A DNA stretch of 64,000 bases, from NCBI RefSeq assembly GCF_029227915.1, contig NC_079887.1, positions 21,203,650 through 21,267,649 on the forward strand, read 5' to 3'. Each line of letters starts with the position of its first letter. The first letter of the stretch is position 1. Shown here piece after piece: positions 45,012-57,685 of this stretch. The DNA is from Hydractinia symbiolongicarpus. Lineage: Eukaryota > Cnidaria > Hydrozoa > Anthoathecata > Hydractiniidae. The position numbers and the translations under genes were made by a program. Under the pieces are notes generated by a model, which was not told the origin of the DNA, did not search any database, and saw only the letters and a list, made by a program, of their open reading frames with translations.

Positions 45012-46176
45012 ACTATTACAAAGTGTGTTTTTGACACATTTTTTTCCTTCAAAAGAAGAGAAGCCACCTCTTAACAATAACGTAATTAGCTCTCCATTAT
45101 ATTTATTTATTTAAATTTCTTTTGCACACGTTCACGATTATTATACAGTTTTTGTTTTTTCTTAATGATCTTTGAAGTTGTGAGAGAACTGAATTGTGAT
45201 TCTTATACGTGACCATGGCTGCAGTATGGTGGCCGAGGAGTGTCAACGCGTAAAATGAATTTGGCAAAGACGAATTAAAATCTAAAATAAATGTCAAAGT
45301 CAAAGTTAAGTTAAAAATGAAAACAAAATTCAGACATAAGTTCAAAGTAAAGGTTATTATAAAGTGACGACACTATTCGGCCAGCGACGTGGCCTGACAG
45401 TGTCATGGTGAAAAAAAAGTAAAAATACAAGTTTATCGTCTAATATGTTTGTAATGATAAAATTTGTCGTTACCGTAAATTCAAAAGATAATACAAAAGC
45501 CCTGGTATGGAAGTCGAGTCTTGGAGAATATACGTGAAGATGCTGAAGGTTTGAAAAAAAAGTAAAAATGGTTAGGTTTGACTATCCAATTTCAACTGTT
45601 GTAACTGTGGAGTATACCCACTAGCAAACTTTAGACTGAATGATGCTATTTTGAGCAGATTTGAAGATTTTTTATTATTATAGAAGCAGCAGGAGGGCAA
45701 TACGATGACTTCTTTGTCGGCTCAACACCCAAGTCTTAAAGTGTTAAGTTTTGTCTTCTCTGACGAGTTTAAATTATTAAGATTTTTGATTACATCCTAG
45801 ATCTTATTAAAACAAGCGGTTTTTTTCTTTTCCTTCTTCTTCTTCGACCGATTTTTTAGCTTATTGCCGTAACGTCACGACTTTTACATTCCAACCTCGT
45901 CCCGCTTCGAAGTCTAAAATTTCAACTCTTTTATAGTTTTGTCTCACATATTTTTCCAGGTAATCCTTCAAGCATATATCGTTTTTCAAGGACATCGTCA
46001 CTTCTTATCGTTTATTATTATACTCGCATATAAAAATATCCATAGTAGAGGCAGAGTGTACAGTTAGCTAGCTAACTTGACGTTATTTTATTTCACAGCC
46101 ACCATACTGCAATATCCAGCCGAAAGTTAGTTGAAGGAAAAAAATATGTTAAAAAACACACTTTGTAACTGTTAAT
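45012..46176. mobile_element. Foldback-type element of about 1.16 kb
   Basis: Left end ATTACAAAGTGTGTTTTTGA with TTTTTTTCCTTC, and right end GAAGGAAAAAAATATG with ACACACTTTGTAACTG, are inverted repeats. A second inner pair is TGGCTGCAGTATGGTGG (45214) and CCACCATACTGCAATAT (46099). The interior is non-coding and AT-rich. Confidence 0.55.
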
Positions 46177-46660
46177 TGGACATATGTAACCCGCACTACT
46201 AAAGTAGAACTACGGCCGTTATTTTAATTAGTGGACACCTTTGGTGCAATCACTCTTTGCCTTATAATAAAATATATCGCGTTTAGGATGAAGTTGACAA
46301 TAACTCGCAAAATACGCAAAATTAATTCTCGCGAAAATTACTACTAGAGCTCTGGAAAATGCTAGACCTTGTCGACTTAGCACGAACCAATGATCCATCA
46401 AATGTGAGTGTGAAGAAATTACCATAACATCAACGCGCGTGGTTAGGTAAATACATTCCATCGTTGAGATTTTTTAGCGATAAGCAATAATAAAAAAAAC
46501 TTGTAAAATTTTGTACAATATCCCTACAGATCATTTTCGTGAAAAACGTGTTATTTTAAATAAAGACTCTAAAACAATGTATAATTTTTTTATTAGCGTT
46601 ATATTCTGCAGATAAGTTTAACGAATAAATTTTTGGATGATACCCTAAAGACTAGGAGGG

Positions 46661-46945
46661 TCATTGTCATCCCCAGAGAGCTCTTTGAGATAAACCTTGA
46701 GGTTTTAATCTCAAAGAGCTCTAAGGACGAGAATGTAGCAAATATATCTGCACATACAATATGTTCACCCAGTATCAGGTGCGGAGAAAATCAGTGAAAA
46801 TGTACGCATTACCAAATGTTCTAATTTATCAGTAGCTCTGGTGGATTTGTTAAATGAATCAATTGCGGTTGCACGTTCTCGTCCCTATACATCTAATAAT
46901 TCGAGATTTTTTCTCAAAGAGCTCTGGGGACAACAATGGTTATTG
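46661..46945. mobile_element. Two adjacent short foldback MITEs with AAAGAGCTCT arms
   Basis: Element A (46661-46734): left CATTGTCATCCCCAGAGAGC and right CTCTAAGGACGAGAATG, arms AGCTCTTTGAGAT and ATCTCAAAGAGCT. Element B (about 46876-46940): left GTTCTCGTCCC, right AAAGAGCTCTGGGGACAACA. Both have ends of the CAACCTCGTCCCCAG type. Confidence 0.55.
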
Positions 46946-47089
46946 CAATGTATATTCTTCACATATGGTATCTATTGTATACAAATTATTTCAGGTGTGA
47001 CCAATTATTGGAAATAAACTCCTTCTCTAAAGTCAACTAACTTTAAGACCTAGTCTGGCGAATATAAAAGAATTCTGGCTACCTTAGGA

Positions 47090-47250
47090 GTACTAATTTT
47101 CACGGGTATTTATTTTCGCGAATCATAAAAAATTGTACTTTTTGCGGGTATAAATTTTCGCGAATTAAAGAAATATTGATTTTTCGCGAGTATTAATTTT
47201 CACGAATTTTTCGTATTTCTAATTTTTGCGGGAATTAATTTTCGCCTAAG
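47090..47250. repeat. Cluster of TTTTCGCG(AA/GG) repeats
   Basis: (T)ATTTTCGCGAAT, TTTTTGCGGGTA and TATTAATTTTCACGAA variants recur about every 20-25 bp. The pattern is a degenerate short-unit array with no coding sense. Confidence 0.5.
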
Positions 47251-48140
47251 TAGACTTAAATAAAAAAATGTAATTTATTAACTTTTCACGTGCATTTCAC
47301 GAGAAACCTTCCGAAATGGGAAATTGAAGACAAGACAGTTAATTCCGATGTTTGCCACCACAAGTATAAGCTGTTTCTATATTAGATTTATCAATGTGTT
47401 AGCTGTTGGTGACGTCAGCATGTCAATGCGGCTTTACAACTAGCCGGCCCAATGAAGTTTTATTTTTTGATTGTTGTTGCGGAAATAAATGCCTAGCAAC
47501 ACACATAGCAACCATTTTCACCGACATAAAGTAGCTTTTCAACCAATTAACTTGAATATAACGCGTTTCAATCTATGCAGCTCCTACCACAAGTTGCTAT
47601 TCTCAGAAATGCTAAATTAAATTAAGTCACAGGAACTTGGCCTGAAATGTGAGCTTGAAATAGTGCAATTTAAGCTTGGAAACCACACGAAACAGGAAAT
47701 CTCGAAATCAAAGCACACTTTTGCAATTTCTTCTGCCTTTAAAGGCATTAGTGCCAACCGTTAAAATGTGCCGAAAAATTACTAGTTTCGCCCTGTAAGT
47801 CTATTCCCATCCTAGAAATACTGAATGAGTTCCCTGGAAGATGACTTACCGGAGATTAACGTGTGTTAATTAGTTGATTAACATGTGCTTAAGAATATTA
47901 AGAAATAGCTGCTTGAAGTCGTGCACGCTAATCAACAATTGATATGATTTGGTGTTGAGCGTCAAAATGTCATATTAGCAACGGGGCAACCCAGACAGCC
48001 AATCGAATATTTTTTTGTCCTCATTCTGTTGCATTTCCTTGTGAAGTAACTTGAAAAACGACTTTTTTTGAAGAACAACCGTAAGCAATAGAAATTTTTT
48101 TTTCCTATTTTTATTCCTTTTAAACAGAAATTGACGTTCA

Positions 48141-48240
48141 ACCTCGTTTCCAGGGCATCTCGTAACTTTTTTGACATTGGAACGGCGAATGTTCGTATTC
48201 CGTCCCATGTCAAAAAGATACAAGTTTGAACGCACGTATA
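48141..48240 (-). repeat. CAACCTCGTTTCCAGG-type repeat, inverse of 30280-30358
   Basis: On the minus strand it contains ATGTCAAAAAAGTTACGAG, then GCCCTGGAAACGAGGTTG, the same order as in the 30.3 kb copy. Confidence 0.5.
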
Positions 48241-49235
48241 CCACATCTCGACCACTGTCTGACAAAACGTTGCAGATCAAAGACAGATGCAGTAAACGAC
48301 CGTAACTGTTCTACTAATGATTCATCTAATGATCTCCCCAATACCATTTGGTCGCACCACAGGTTTCTGGGCCAAAGAACTTAAACAGCAATCAAGGAAA
48401 TCATGAAGAGATCTATCCTTGCAGACATATCATTCAAGACGCAGGTTTTTGGCATCCTTGCCAATGCATCAGATAGCTGTTGAGTGTGTTCATTAAAAGA
48501 AGAAGATGTTTAGATTAACCTCCAATAGTCAGCATCCACCGATAAAGGGTCTGCTACTCGTTTTATTTAGATTATTTTCCGAATCACAGTGTCGTGAATT
48601 TCATCTTTAGTACTTCTCCTATAAGCTACTTGCAGGAAAATGCCGTCTTTTTCTCTTCACACATTTACACTTTGACTCGACTGCAAGTTCATTAAATGAG
48701 AAACAAAATGCTATTGAATATCAATGTTGTGTTCTTACTATTGAAAACAACATAAGAAGAAGAAAATAAGGATGAAGCAAGCTTAAAAAGAGTAAGAACA
48801 GACAGGAAGAAAAATCAGTGCAGTGTGGTTCCAGCAGGCTTGGAAACGATTTACCTTTGAAAGATATTTGACTTTATCTGGCTTCCAATCTCCGTTATAA
48901 CCAAACAAAGAAAATAATCTGCGCTATGGCACCTTGCCGGCTATTTACGTTGGATATAGCAGTTGGGAAAATTATTACGGAGAATTTCGTAGTGTTTTGT
49001 GCTATAGTCTGTAAACTAATTTACGAAGATGGCAGGTAGTTACTTTGCGCCTGATTGTAAAGGCTTCGTGGTTTTGTAGAACAGCTTTTTTATAAGAACC
49101 TGGTTTAAAAGGCTGAGATTTTTCTAATAATAAAGAACCTATGAAATTAATACTCAGCTTTGATTTTCTTTATATATTATAAGAACAAAAAATGTTAGAT
49201 AAAATGGCAAAAGTTCGTTCCCCCCAACAAGTAGT
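48241..49235. other. Intergenic, nothing recognised
   Basis: No supported exon. Base composition is slightly richer in GC than the surroundings. Confidence 0.4.
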
Positions 49236-49275
49236 CTTATAAAAAAAAGCCTAACAAGTCCTGGGGACGAGGTTG
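49236..49275. mobile_element. Copy of the CCTGGGGACGAGGTTG family, truncated
   Basis: AAAAAGCCTAACAAGTCCTG followed by GGGACGAGGTTGA is identical over about 30 bp to the 14.75 kb element, but the left arm is missing. Confidence 0.5.
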
Positions 49276-49576
49276 ATAAATTATACTATTTAATTACTAG
49301 GTTCAAGCAGTTTAAGGTTGTCAAAGGTCAACGTCATCTATCTATTTCTCATAATCCTCAAAATATTTATCATCATATCTGCCGCCATATATTGTCCCGA
49401 TTTTCAAAGAACACAAATAAGAACATTTATGACTGAAAAGGTGTGGAGAATCGGCACATTTCAGCCTGAGCTGAAATTTTCTAATAAACAAGGACAAACG
49501 ACGCTTTTTCTTGGCTAACAAAGTGATCCGAAGCCAGAATTCTTCTTGATGGATTAACTATTATTGATTAAGGATA

Positions 49577-49790
49577 TGGCCACTTCAGTGTTGGAAACAC
49601 TGTTATCATCAATACGTGGGTCCTATGTTTAAGATGTATACATTAGGTATACACTGGCGTTGCTTACTCAATTGGGTTGACCTGTGGCTGTGATAATGAC
49701 ACATGATAAACATGCCCGCACTTTTGACCGAACCCTTGTGATTACGAAGCGAACTCCAGAACCACAAGGACATTTTCCAGTTCTTTAGCT
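49577..49790 (-). repeat. Second tRNA-related SINE family, copy 1
   Basis: GTTGGAAACACTGTTATCAT, TTGGGTTGACCTGTGGCTGT and the terminal CGAACCCTTGTGATTACGAA parallel the element at 57943-58165. The opposite strand carries a B-box-like sequence. Confidence 0.5.
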
Positions 49791-50483
49791 GACCAGAGAT
49801 CGGAAAACCGGGAATGTTTTCCCCGGCTTTTTAAACACAGCAAATAAATCATTTTTAGCGATTGTCACCGACGAGAAAAGAAAAGATTGTGATCTTTTCT
49901 TTTTTCGTCGGGTCTTACTTTTTTTATTAACATTACCTGTTATACATAAATAAGGTTGTTATCATATATAGAGGATGTATAAAACTTGATGTTTTTCCTT
50001 TTTTAGTCAATCACACTCTTGATGAATTGTCGCGTTGAATTTTTCTATGTTATTATCCGCATTTCTCGGCGATCTGGATCCTCGAATGCATCTCAATGTT
50101 GATCTTATGAGCGAAAGGCTAATTTTCGTTCTTATCACATTGGTCGCGGCCGAGTTTGAAATGCACCGCCAAACTCTCTGTCAAACGGGAAGGGGGGGGG
50201 GGCATTTTCTTGGTCTGTAATATCCTAGTCTAATGGAGAGCAAAATGTAAACATTCGCTTCGGAGAAAGATCAAAATGCGAAGAGAAAAGAAAGCAGATG
50301 TACACGATGTTATTATTATAGCTTTTGTTACCTATCAACCTATTATGGTTGTTTTTATTTAAATTATTTTCATCTTTCTTTGATTTTCATACTGTCAAAT
50401 TGTACTAAACTTTCCAGTTTTTATTATATTTATGTAGCTAGATATATATTCAGCTACCCAGATAAGTTAAATTTTAATAGATA

Positions 50484-51249
50484 TGTTCTGCCCAATCTTG
50501 GAATGCGCCCCGTCTTAAGACTGGCCAGGCCAATCTTCTGACAGTGACAAATGGGTAGCCAGTCTTAAGACTGGACTGCCCATTCTATGGACGTACATGC
50601 CCAATCTTAGAACAATAGTAAAAGACAAACAGAACAATAAATTTCTAGAATTTACCTCTTAATAGGAACTTTAAATTGAAATCTTTCTTGGAAAATCAAA
50701 AAATTTATATATACCATGTATTATATTTTTAAAAAATTGAAACTACTCAACCATATTAGCTAGCTGGCTACAACTCGCTAGCTGGCTAAACATCTCATCC
50801 AATGAAATTAAAAGCTATAGCTAACTAATAATATGGTTGAATACGATTTTTCTGATTCTTTATAAATATGAACATTTTATTTTTAAAATTTAGCCGCTAT
50901 ACTACAAGTGGTATATAAATGCTAAATGTATAACACGTGCTCTACCAGCTACCTAGCTAGCTAGCTACGATTTTCACTCCACTGTGTCCAAAAACTGGCC
51001 GGGTCAATTCAACAGTACCCAAAATATGATGTTTTAATGTGCCTGAGAATGTTTGTTGGGATTTGCAAAAAACAGAGGTCGTGTGGAACATCCCTTCTTT
51101 AAAATCTAAAAGGTGCCAAAGATGGGCCTAACATGGTCTTTTGCTCAATCTTGTGACGCCCTGCCCAGTCTTAAGACTGGCCAGCCAGTCTTAAGACTGG
51201 GCAATTTTATGTCCAAAGATTGGGCAGCGTCCTAAGATTGGGCAGAACA
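50484..51249. mobile_element. MITE with GTCTTAAGAC palindromes
   Basis: The left end TGTTCTGCCCAATCTTGGA and right end TAAGATTGGGCAGAACA are inverted repeats. Subterminal copies of CCAGTCTTAAGACTGG, itself a perfect 16-bp palindrome, or of its core, occur at about 50510, 50551, 51161 and 51180. The interior has several AGCTAGCTAG runs. A SINE begins at the base after its right end. Confidence 0.7.
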
Positions 51250-51602
51250 GATAGATAGATAGATGTGCATATTTTACATGGCTGGCCTCACAAATATCGA
51301 GGGATATACCCTGTCTATTATTTCCAGGAGGGGCCATGGCGTAGATGGAGAGTCCTAGAGTATTTAATGCTCATTTTGAGCTACGCAGACCCAATTAGAG
51401 CCCGCGCTCTACTAGACAACTCCCGGCAACATCAAACGGCCCACACAGTGTGCCATCTTCCCAATTTCCCTCACATGGCTTGGATTAACCCAGGGCTATG
51501 GTAACATTCACTCGCCCATGTTGAATCGCCGTCAAGAGCAATCGAACCACGGTCTCCCGCACAGAGTACGAGAGCTATAACCACTAATCTACTGCGCCAC
51601 AA
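51250..51602 (-). repeat. Near full-length tRNA-headed SINE
   Basis: On the minus strand: tRNA-like head GTGGCGCAGTAGATTAGTGG, B-box GTGGTTCGATTGC, a 130-bp spacer, the shared body (GCGTAGCTCAAAATGAGCAT, GGACTCTCCATCTACGCC, CCCTCCTGGAAATAATAGAC, GCCAGCCATGTAAAATATGC) and an (ATCT)n tail. This is the most complete copy of the family in the window (others at 26672, 36049 and 43802). Confidence 0.8.
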
Positions 51603-52761
51603 TCATTTGACGGTTTCAATTTTAGCTACTACCTAGCTAGCTAACCATCACGCAGGTAAAGTAAATAAACTACAGTACTTTACTCCAATTAGGTGATATT
51701 AACTAAGCGAAGTTATGGCTGGCTATAGATAGTAGAATTGCTGTCAATTGTTTTTTTTGCCAATTTTAACATATTGATTGTTTTTAGAGTAACGTGAATA
51801 TATATATTCTTGGATTCAAGTTAACACTTTTGAGGAAATTGATATGGGTATCTTGATTTATCAGCAAAAATTATATAAGATTAGAAATTAGGAACACTAT
51901 ATACTGTATAAAATTCTAATTAGCAAGAAGACCCAGCATAACAACTTAAAATATTTGCACTTTTTTCAAATATTCACTTTCCGGACGTTTACTTTTAAGT
52001 TGATGGGAAATAATATTTATATGATTGTTTCTGTCTATCCTCTTTATAGTTTTTTTCACCTACAGCAAGGTGTCCAACTGGACTTACTGTATGATTTTTT
52101 TATTATCCCAGTCAATAATATGATCATTCGATTCCAGCTGTGGTCCACAATCTCATTTTTTTTGTGTATCTGTGTTGCATTGTGCTCTTGCTCCTTGTTT
52201 AAAATTTGTTTCCACTCAACGCATTAACCGCAATCCTTACATGAGATTACCTTGAGTGTATTCAATTCAAGCCAGTACATTACTAAAAATGAAATACTCA
52301 ACACAAAAATTCTGATACCATAATTTAAATACCAATAACCAACACAAATAGTCAATAGCAGTAAGGAACACAATTCTTCCCTAAAGTAGGTGCCATGTAC
52401 AATGCAATTCAAAGCTCCTTCACAGCTGTGATTAGTTTGTTATATATCTGTACTAGTCAATTGTGAGATTAGACAGTGATATATTGCATACACATTGTAG
52501 CTACTGGTTCATCCTCTGCACTGTTTCCTGTCACCGTTTCTATTAGTTCTGTTTCTGATTTTTCTTTGAACCTTTCAATGGTCTTTCAAGTACCCACTTG
52601 CAAGTAATTTGTGGTTTATGTAAGATAACTCTTCTTTTTGTTCATTTTAACCCATGACTGACTGCTCTGTCCAGTAATAAGGACACTAAACTCTCTTTCC
52701 ATGACATTTAGTCATTCGATGTTAAGTTGAGATATTGATCAATATGAGTTGGTTTGCAGCA
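51603..52761. other. Intergenic, nothing recognised
   Basis: AT-rich, with AGCTAGCTAG microsatellite traces at its start. No gene supported. Confidence 0.4.
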
Positions 52762-53833
52762 TACAGTACAGTCCAGATGTAAGCGTACGCGTACGCTCAA
52801 CTTGCAAAAATAATTGCTTTCATTAAAAAAAACAATAGGATAGCGAGTTCCTTTCAAATTGCGCGAAAATAATTGCTTCGTGTTAAAAACAAAAGCATAG
52901 CGAGAAACATTGTTTAAAAACAATACTCTGCGCGAGAATAAATTAAACGCGACGGCCATTGAATTTTAATTTTTTTTAACAACGAAACTAATTATAGTAA
53001 CGCGATTTTAATCTGATATATTTAAAATCACAAGCTCTTACTTTCAAAATGCGATCTAAAAAAACATTTCTATTGCAGTTTTTCGTTTTTCAACTTTTAA
53101 AATGCGATCTAAAAAAAAATTTCTATCGCCCTTTTTTGTTTTTAAACTTTTAAAATGCGATCTAATAAAACATTTCTATCGCCGTTTTTCGTTTTAAAAC
53201 TTTTAAAATGCGATCTAAAAAAACATTTCTATCGCCGTTTTTCGTTTTAAAACTTTTATAATGCGATCTAAAATTAAATTTCTATCGCCGTTTTCCGTTT
53301 TAAAACTTTTAAAATGCGATCTAAAAAAACATTTCTATCGCCGTTTTTCGTTTTAAAACTTTTAAAATGCAATCTAAAAAAACATTTCTATCGCCGTTTT
53401 TCTTTTTTAAAGTTTTAAAATGCAATCTAAAAAAATTTTCAATCTTTGTTAAAATAAAATAATTTCTATCGCGTAAAGGCTTTATTTAACCCGCGCAACC
53501 AACAATGCCTTCTCGCTAGTCTATTTAGTTTCCACGCAAAACATTTGTTTAATAAAAATATTAAACAATAGCCCTTCGTGTCACATTGATAGAGTTGATA
53601 ACATTTGCAAATATGCTATTGGGAATAGTTATGTTAACACTATTTAACAATAGTTACGCGCAGTTATAATAAGCTATTTTTTCTTCAATAATCTTTTGTT
53701 TATTACGCGCAAGTTAATGACTTACAAGACTCGCAAGATAATTAATAAGAACAAAAGACAAACAACTACCGCCTCCGAGAAAAAGGTGTGAAACTTGAGC
53801 GTACGCGTACGCTTACATCTGGACTGTACTGTA
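52762..53833. mobile_element. 1.07-kb element with perfect 39-bp terminal inverted repeats
   Basis: Left arm 52762-52800 begins TACAGTACAGTCCAGATG and ends with GCGTACGCGTACGCTCAA. Right arm 53795-53833 is its exact reverse complement with no mismatch. The ends begin with TACAGT, suggesting a TA-target Tc1/mariner-type or pogo-like non-autonomous element. The inside has no transposase but carries a 53-bp tandem array. Confidence 0.85.
53046..53440. repeat. Exact-period 53-bp tandem array (about 7.5 units)
   Basis: The core GC(G/A)ATCT starts at 53051, 53104, 53157, 53210, 53263, 53316, 53369 and 53422, exactly 53 bp apart each time with no indel. The unit includes TTTCTATCGCCGTTTTTCG and TTTTAAAATGCGATCTAAA. 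The outermost units carry more substitutions. Confidence 0.9.
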
Positions 53834-56800
53834 ATAATCATAGCTACAATGTCAGTTTGCATAAAAAAGTTGCAGCACACAGGCTTCTCATTTTGAGGTA
53901 TTCGATCGCTATTTTACGCCCTATTGCGTACCTGAATTACATGAGGTACGGGAAGAACCGCATACCTCCGTTGACAGATTACTTCCTAATGAAAGATATA
54001 ATAATGAAAGATATAGTCATATTTAAAAAAATCCACATGTCTAATGCTAGCAATGTTTTAGTTTACAGTCTTTTCTTGGTCAGACACTTTTAGATCTCAG
54101 AATTATTGAATAATTCTGGTCCTTTTAATCCTTGAGCAAGCCTATTCATAGTCATAGCTGGTCATCCTAGCTAATTCACCGACTCCTGACTTAGTTAAAA
54201 GAACTACGTAGACATAACTCTCTTTTGCCTGGCCCTTCGTTGTTGGTAACCAGGTCTTACACAAGAAATCCAGCCATGTGGTTCTTAACTAATGCAGAGG
54301 TAAACGCCGATGGCGCACAGATGTTTCAAGTGTGCAAAATTGCACTTACAGGCGGAACAGACATTTTATCATGGATTTAATTGTAGATAATTTCTTCATT
54401 TGTCAAAGCAATTGATAACCATAGCTGGTCCGAATTTAATGGATTTTTTTCTTTATGCTGCAAGTGTTATTCAAACCTTTAATTTCTTAAATTTGAAAAC
54501 AAAGCATATATTTGCCTATTCGCTTGTAATGACCTGAAAATTAAACAAAATATTTATAAAAATAATAGTATAGTCATGCATACTATTTCGTACATGTAGA
54601 AAAGGAAGTTAAGATTTAGAGAGTTGCTATACATAGACGCTCAATCATTGTGTTTGGGGTTCACGATTTAAAACGTCTCCCACTTTTCTACCTCAAAATA
54701 AATGCACAAAAAAGAGAGTACATTGGAGCCTGTATCGCACGCCTTTGCACTCGCGTTGTTAAACAAATAAATACCTATTTTAAAAGTCGCGTACCCAGAG
54801 CAAATTAGGTACGCTACACAATCGCATAACGTGTTCAACTGGCATATGTGATTGATCACATAAGCACATATATACAAAATGAGAAGCCTGGGTACAGTCC
54901 AAACATAAACTTCCATTCATATAAATAATTAAATTTTATAATGGACTATTGTTTTTTAAGGAAAATAATTACATCATGAGAAATTGAAAAGATCAATGAA
55001 ACTTCTTGTTCAAATATTAATAACCTGTGTGTAAATTTGTAAACAACAACAATAATATAACAATAAACTTTACTATACTATGCTATTAATATAGCATAAT
55101 TTTCATTTTGATGGTTTTTTTTCTTTAATGAAAATATCCTAAACTTTCAGAACACATTATAAATACACTGTTATTACATGCATTGTTTCTAACTCGTGAC
55201 GCTGATCAAAAGGACTCACATGAGAAATTTTTAAATTAAGATAAATGTTTGCTGCAAGACAAACTTTTTTTGTGCTAGAAATGAACTTTTGCCACCTTAA
55301 AACCGCTGTAGTTCACTTGAATACTATTAAACAGGTCCAGCGTCATCGTTAAAACAGCGTTGTAGAAGGTTAATACAGTGTCATAAATCACTTAAAAAAT
55401 TGCCTGTATTTTGCTTGAAAATTATTAAAACGGTATATACTGTAGAGCGCTAATACACCTTCTGCACAGGAAATCCCTATAACATAAGTGAAGTGAAAAG
55501 GGAATTTTTCCATCTAATATTTTCATCCATAAAGTCTGTTATATATACATTCAAAAGAAAAAACATATATCTTTTTAATAGCAATAGTTTTGTTATTTTA
55601 TTCTTTCGCGCAATTAAAAAGCTATTAAGTTTTATTACTTCGCTTTAATATCTAAGAGGATTTTATTTTCAATAAGTTTTTTTGTCTATTGGGATTCATG
55701 TTTTGTTCTCATACTCATCATTTAGCGGTAACTTCCTGATGATGTATAATGTATCCTTTATCAGTACATTTGTGTACAGTGAACTATATAGAACTAACCA
55801 ATCAAAATATTTGTTTGAGCCACAGTGTAATTTTTCAAAACTTACTCTTCCAATTTGTTGGTGATCAGAGAAATCACCCTGGCTCTCCTGGCCACTATAC
55901 AATAACATTGTCAAAAATTAACAGCAATAATCGAAAGCAACATTGTGATATGAGATATTGTGATGCATTTGTTATGACAATTATCATTGTTATTGCACAT
56001 TACACATTTACCCTTTATTTTTAGTTTATAAATATACATATATAATTTTAGAAGACAGAAGATTTTTTTTCTGAGTGATGTCTTTAAGGTATGTTTATTT
56101 AAAACAATTATATTTATATAAATATTCTAATGATTTCATGGAATTTAATAACAAATTATATATCATATAGCAGCAATTTTTGCTTATCAATGTCAAATCA
56201 TCACCGCAAAGTTTATTGACAGATGATTAGAGAAAACTTTCCAATGTTTACAAAAGTCTGTACATGCCATTCTTGTAGGCAAAAAAAAACAGACCATGTA
56301 GGGTAAAATCGTATTAGTAAAATGTATAGATTTTCAAAAATAACACAAGATGAAAAAGACATTAGAATTAGTCCTTTTAGCTATCGTTTCCCTATTTTTA
56401 CCCTTTCAGTCTTTGACCTCTGCCCTGCATGTGTTTTTTAGGATCTAAAATTCCTTGCTCTCCGCCCAGGAGAGTTTTGGTTTTTGTTGATTTTAGGAAT
56501 GGAGTGCCACTCTTACCAAACTCATGCTATATAAAATAGAAAAATTGGTTGCAATTATGGAAAAAACCATGAGTTAATGCGATTTTCTAATCCATTTTTG
56601 CAGAAATTCAAAATAGCAAAAAAAGTTAGACACATTGGTAAAATTGTTGACTTTGTGAAATGGGAATATAAAGAAGAAAGTTGTGTGTAAGCAATTGATG
56701 AATTAGGAAACCTGAATTCCACCCCCTTATTGCTGGCCTAACTGATCGATATGAGCTAATAGAGGTCAAACTGACATTGATATAGATACTCCATTTCACT

Positions 56801-57199
56801 TAGCTAGCCCACAAGAAAAAACTCCAGGTAATACAGAAATATCTTTACCAGTCAGCTGTCCTGAAAGCCCCATTAGTGCCACCTGTTGAAGCAGTAGTAT
56901 GACAAGTAAGCTATATGACAAAAGTGGAAGTGAAATTGAAATTGAAACCAACCAAACTTTTTGCAACCAAAGAAGACATGAACATGTGGAGGACAAAGGC
57001 AAGTTTCAACGCCTTAACGCAGCCATCTGGGTAATGGTCATTTGTCTTGACTATTTGGGTGGAAGAGTCAACTGAGAAGAACTTAGTAGAAGGTATAATA
57101 GGGACAGATGCCACAGAACATGATATTAGATTTAACACAGGCTATGTCAGATTGGAAGATTATTAATGTACCCAGTACAATCTATGCTAGCATAGAGAA
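53834..57199. other. Gene-poor stretch with an inverted repeat pair
   Basis: CAGGCTTCTCATTTTG at 53879 and its inverse CAAAATGAGAAGCCTG at 54877 define a possible 1 kb foldback element, with shared GCGTACCT / AGGTACGC motifs inside. The segment 56600-57170 has a coding-like flavour (GKIVDFVKWEYKEES, then many stops) but nothing I can defend as a gene. Confidence 0.4.
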
Positions 57200-57685
57200 A
57201 GGACGTTATGATGATGATGATGGTGATAATTATGGCAATTAATGGTGTTTGATGATAATTAAAAGTGATGATCTGGTTATGGTGGTGGTGCTGGTGTTGG
57301 GTTGTGTGGATAGTGATAGATGGTCATGGTGATTGATAGTGATAATTATGGTGATTAATGGTGATGTTAATTGATGGTGAGTGATGTGATAGTGATGGTG
57401 AGTGATGGTGGTGATGCTTAATGGTGATAGATGGTGATGGTAATTGAGGGTGATGGTGATAATTATGGTGATTGATGGTGATGTTAATTGATGGTGAGTG
57501 ATGTAGATAGTGATGGTGATGATGCTTGATGGTGATGATGCTTGATGGTGAGTGATGCGTGATGGTGGGTGATGCGTGATGGTGGGTGATGCGTGATGGT
57601 GAGTGATGTTGATGGTGATGGTGAGTGGTGATGATATGTGATGGTGATGGGGAGTAATGATGCTTGATGGTGATGGCGATAATGA
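57200..57685. repeat. GATGGTGAT-type satellite array
   Basis: Nearly 500 bp of GATGGTGATGGT/GAGTGATG permutations with TTAATTGATGGTGAGTGATG units duplicated at about 57367 and 57484. The strand is strongly purine/T-skewed with almost no C. No coding sense. Confidence 0.85.

Noticed and set aside
56600-57170. Possible gene with VRHIGKIVDFVKWEYKEES
   Set aside because: Stops occur every few dozen codons, no phase-consistent exon chain was found, and no family is recognised; at most a relic.
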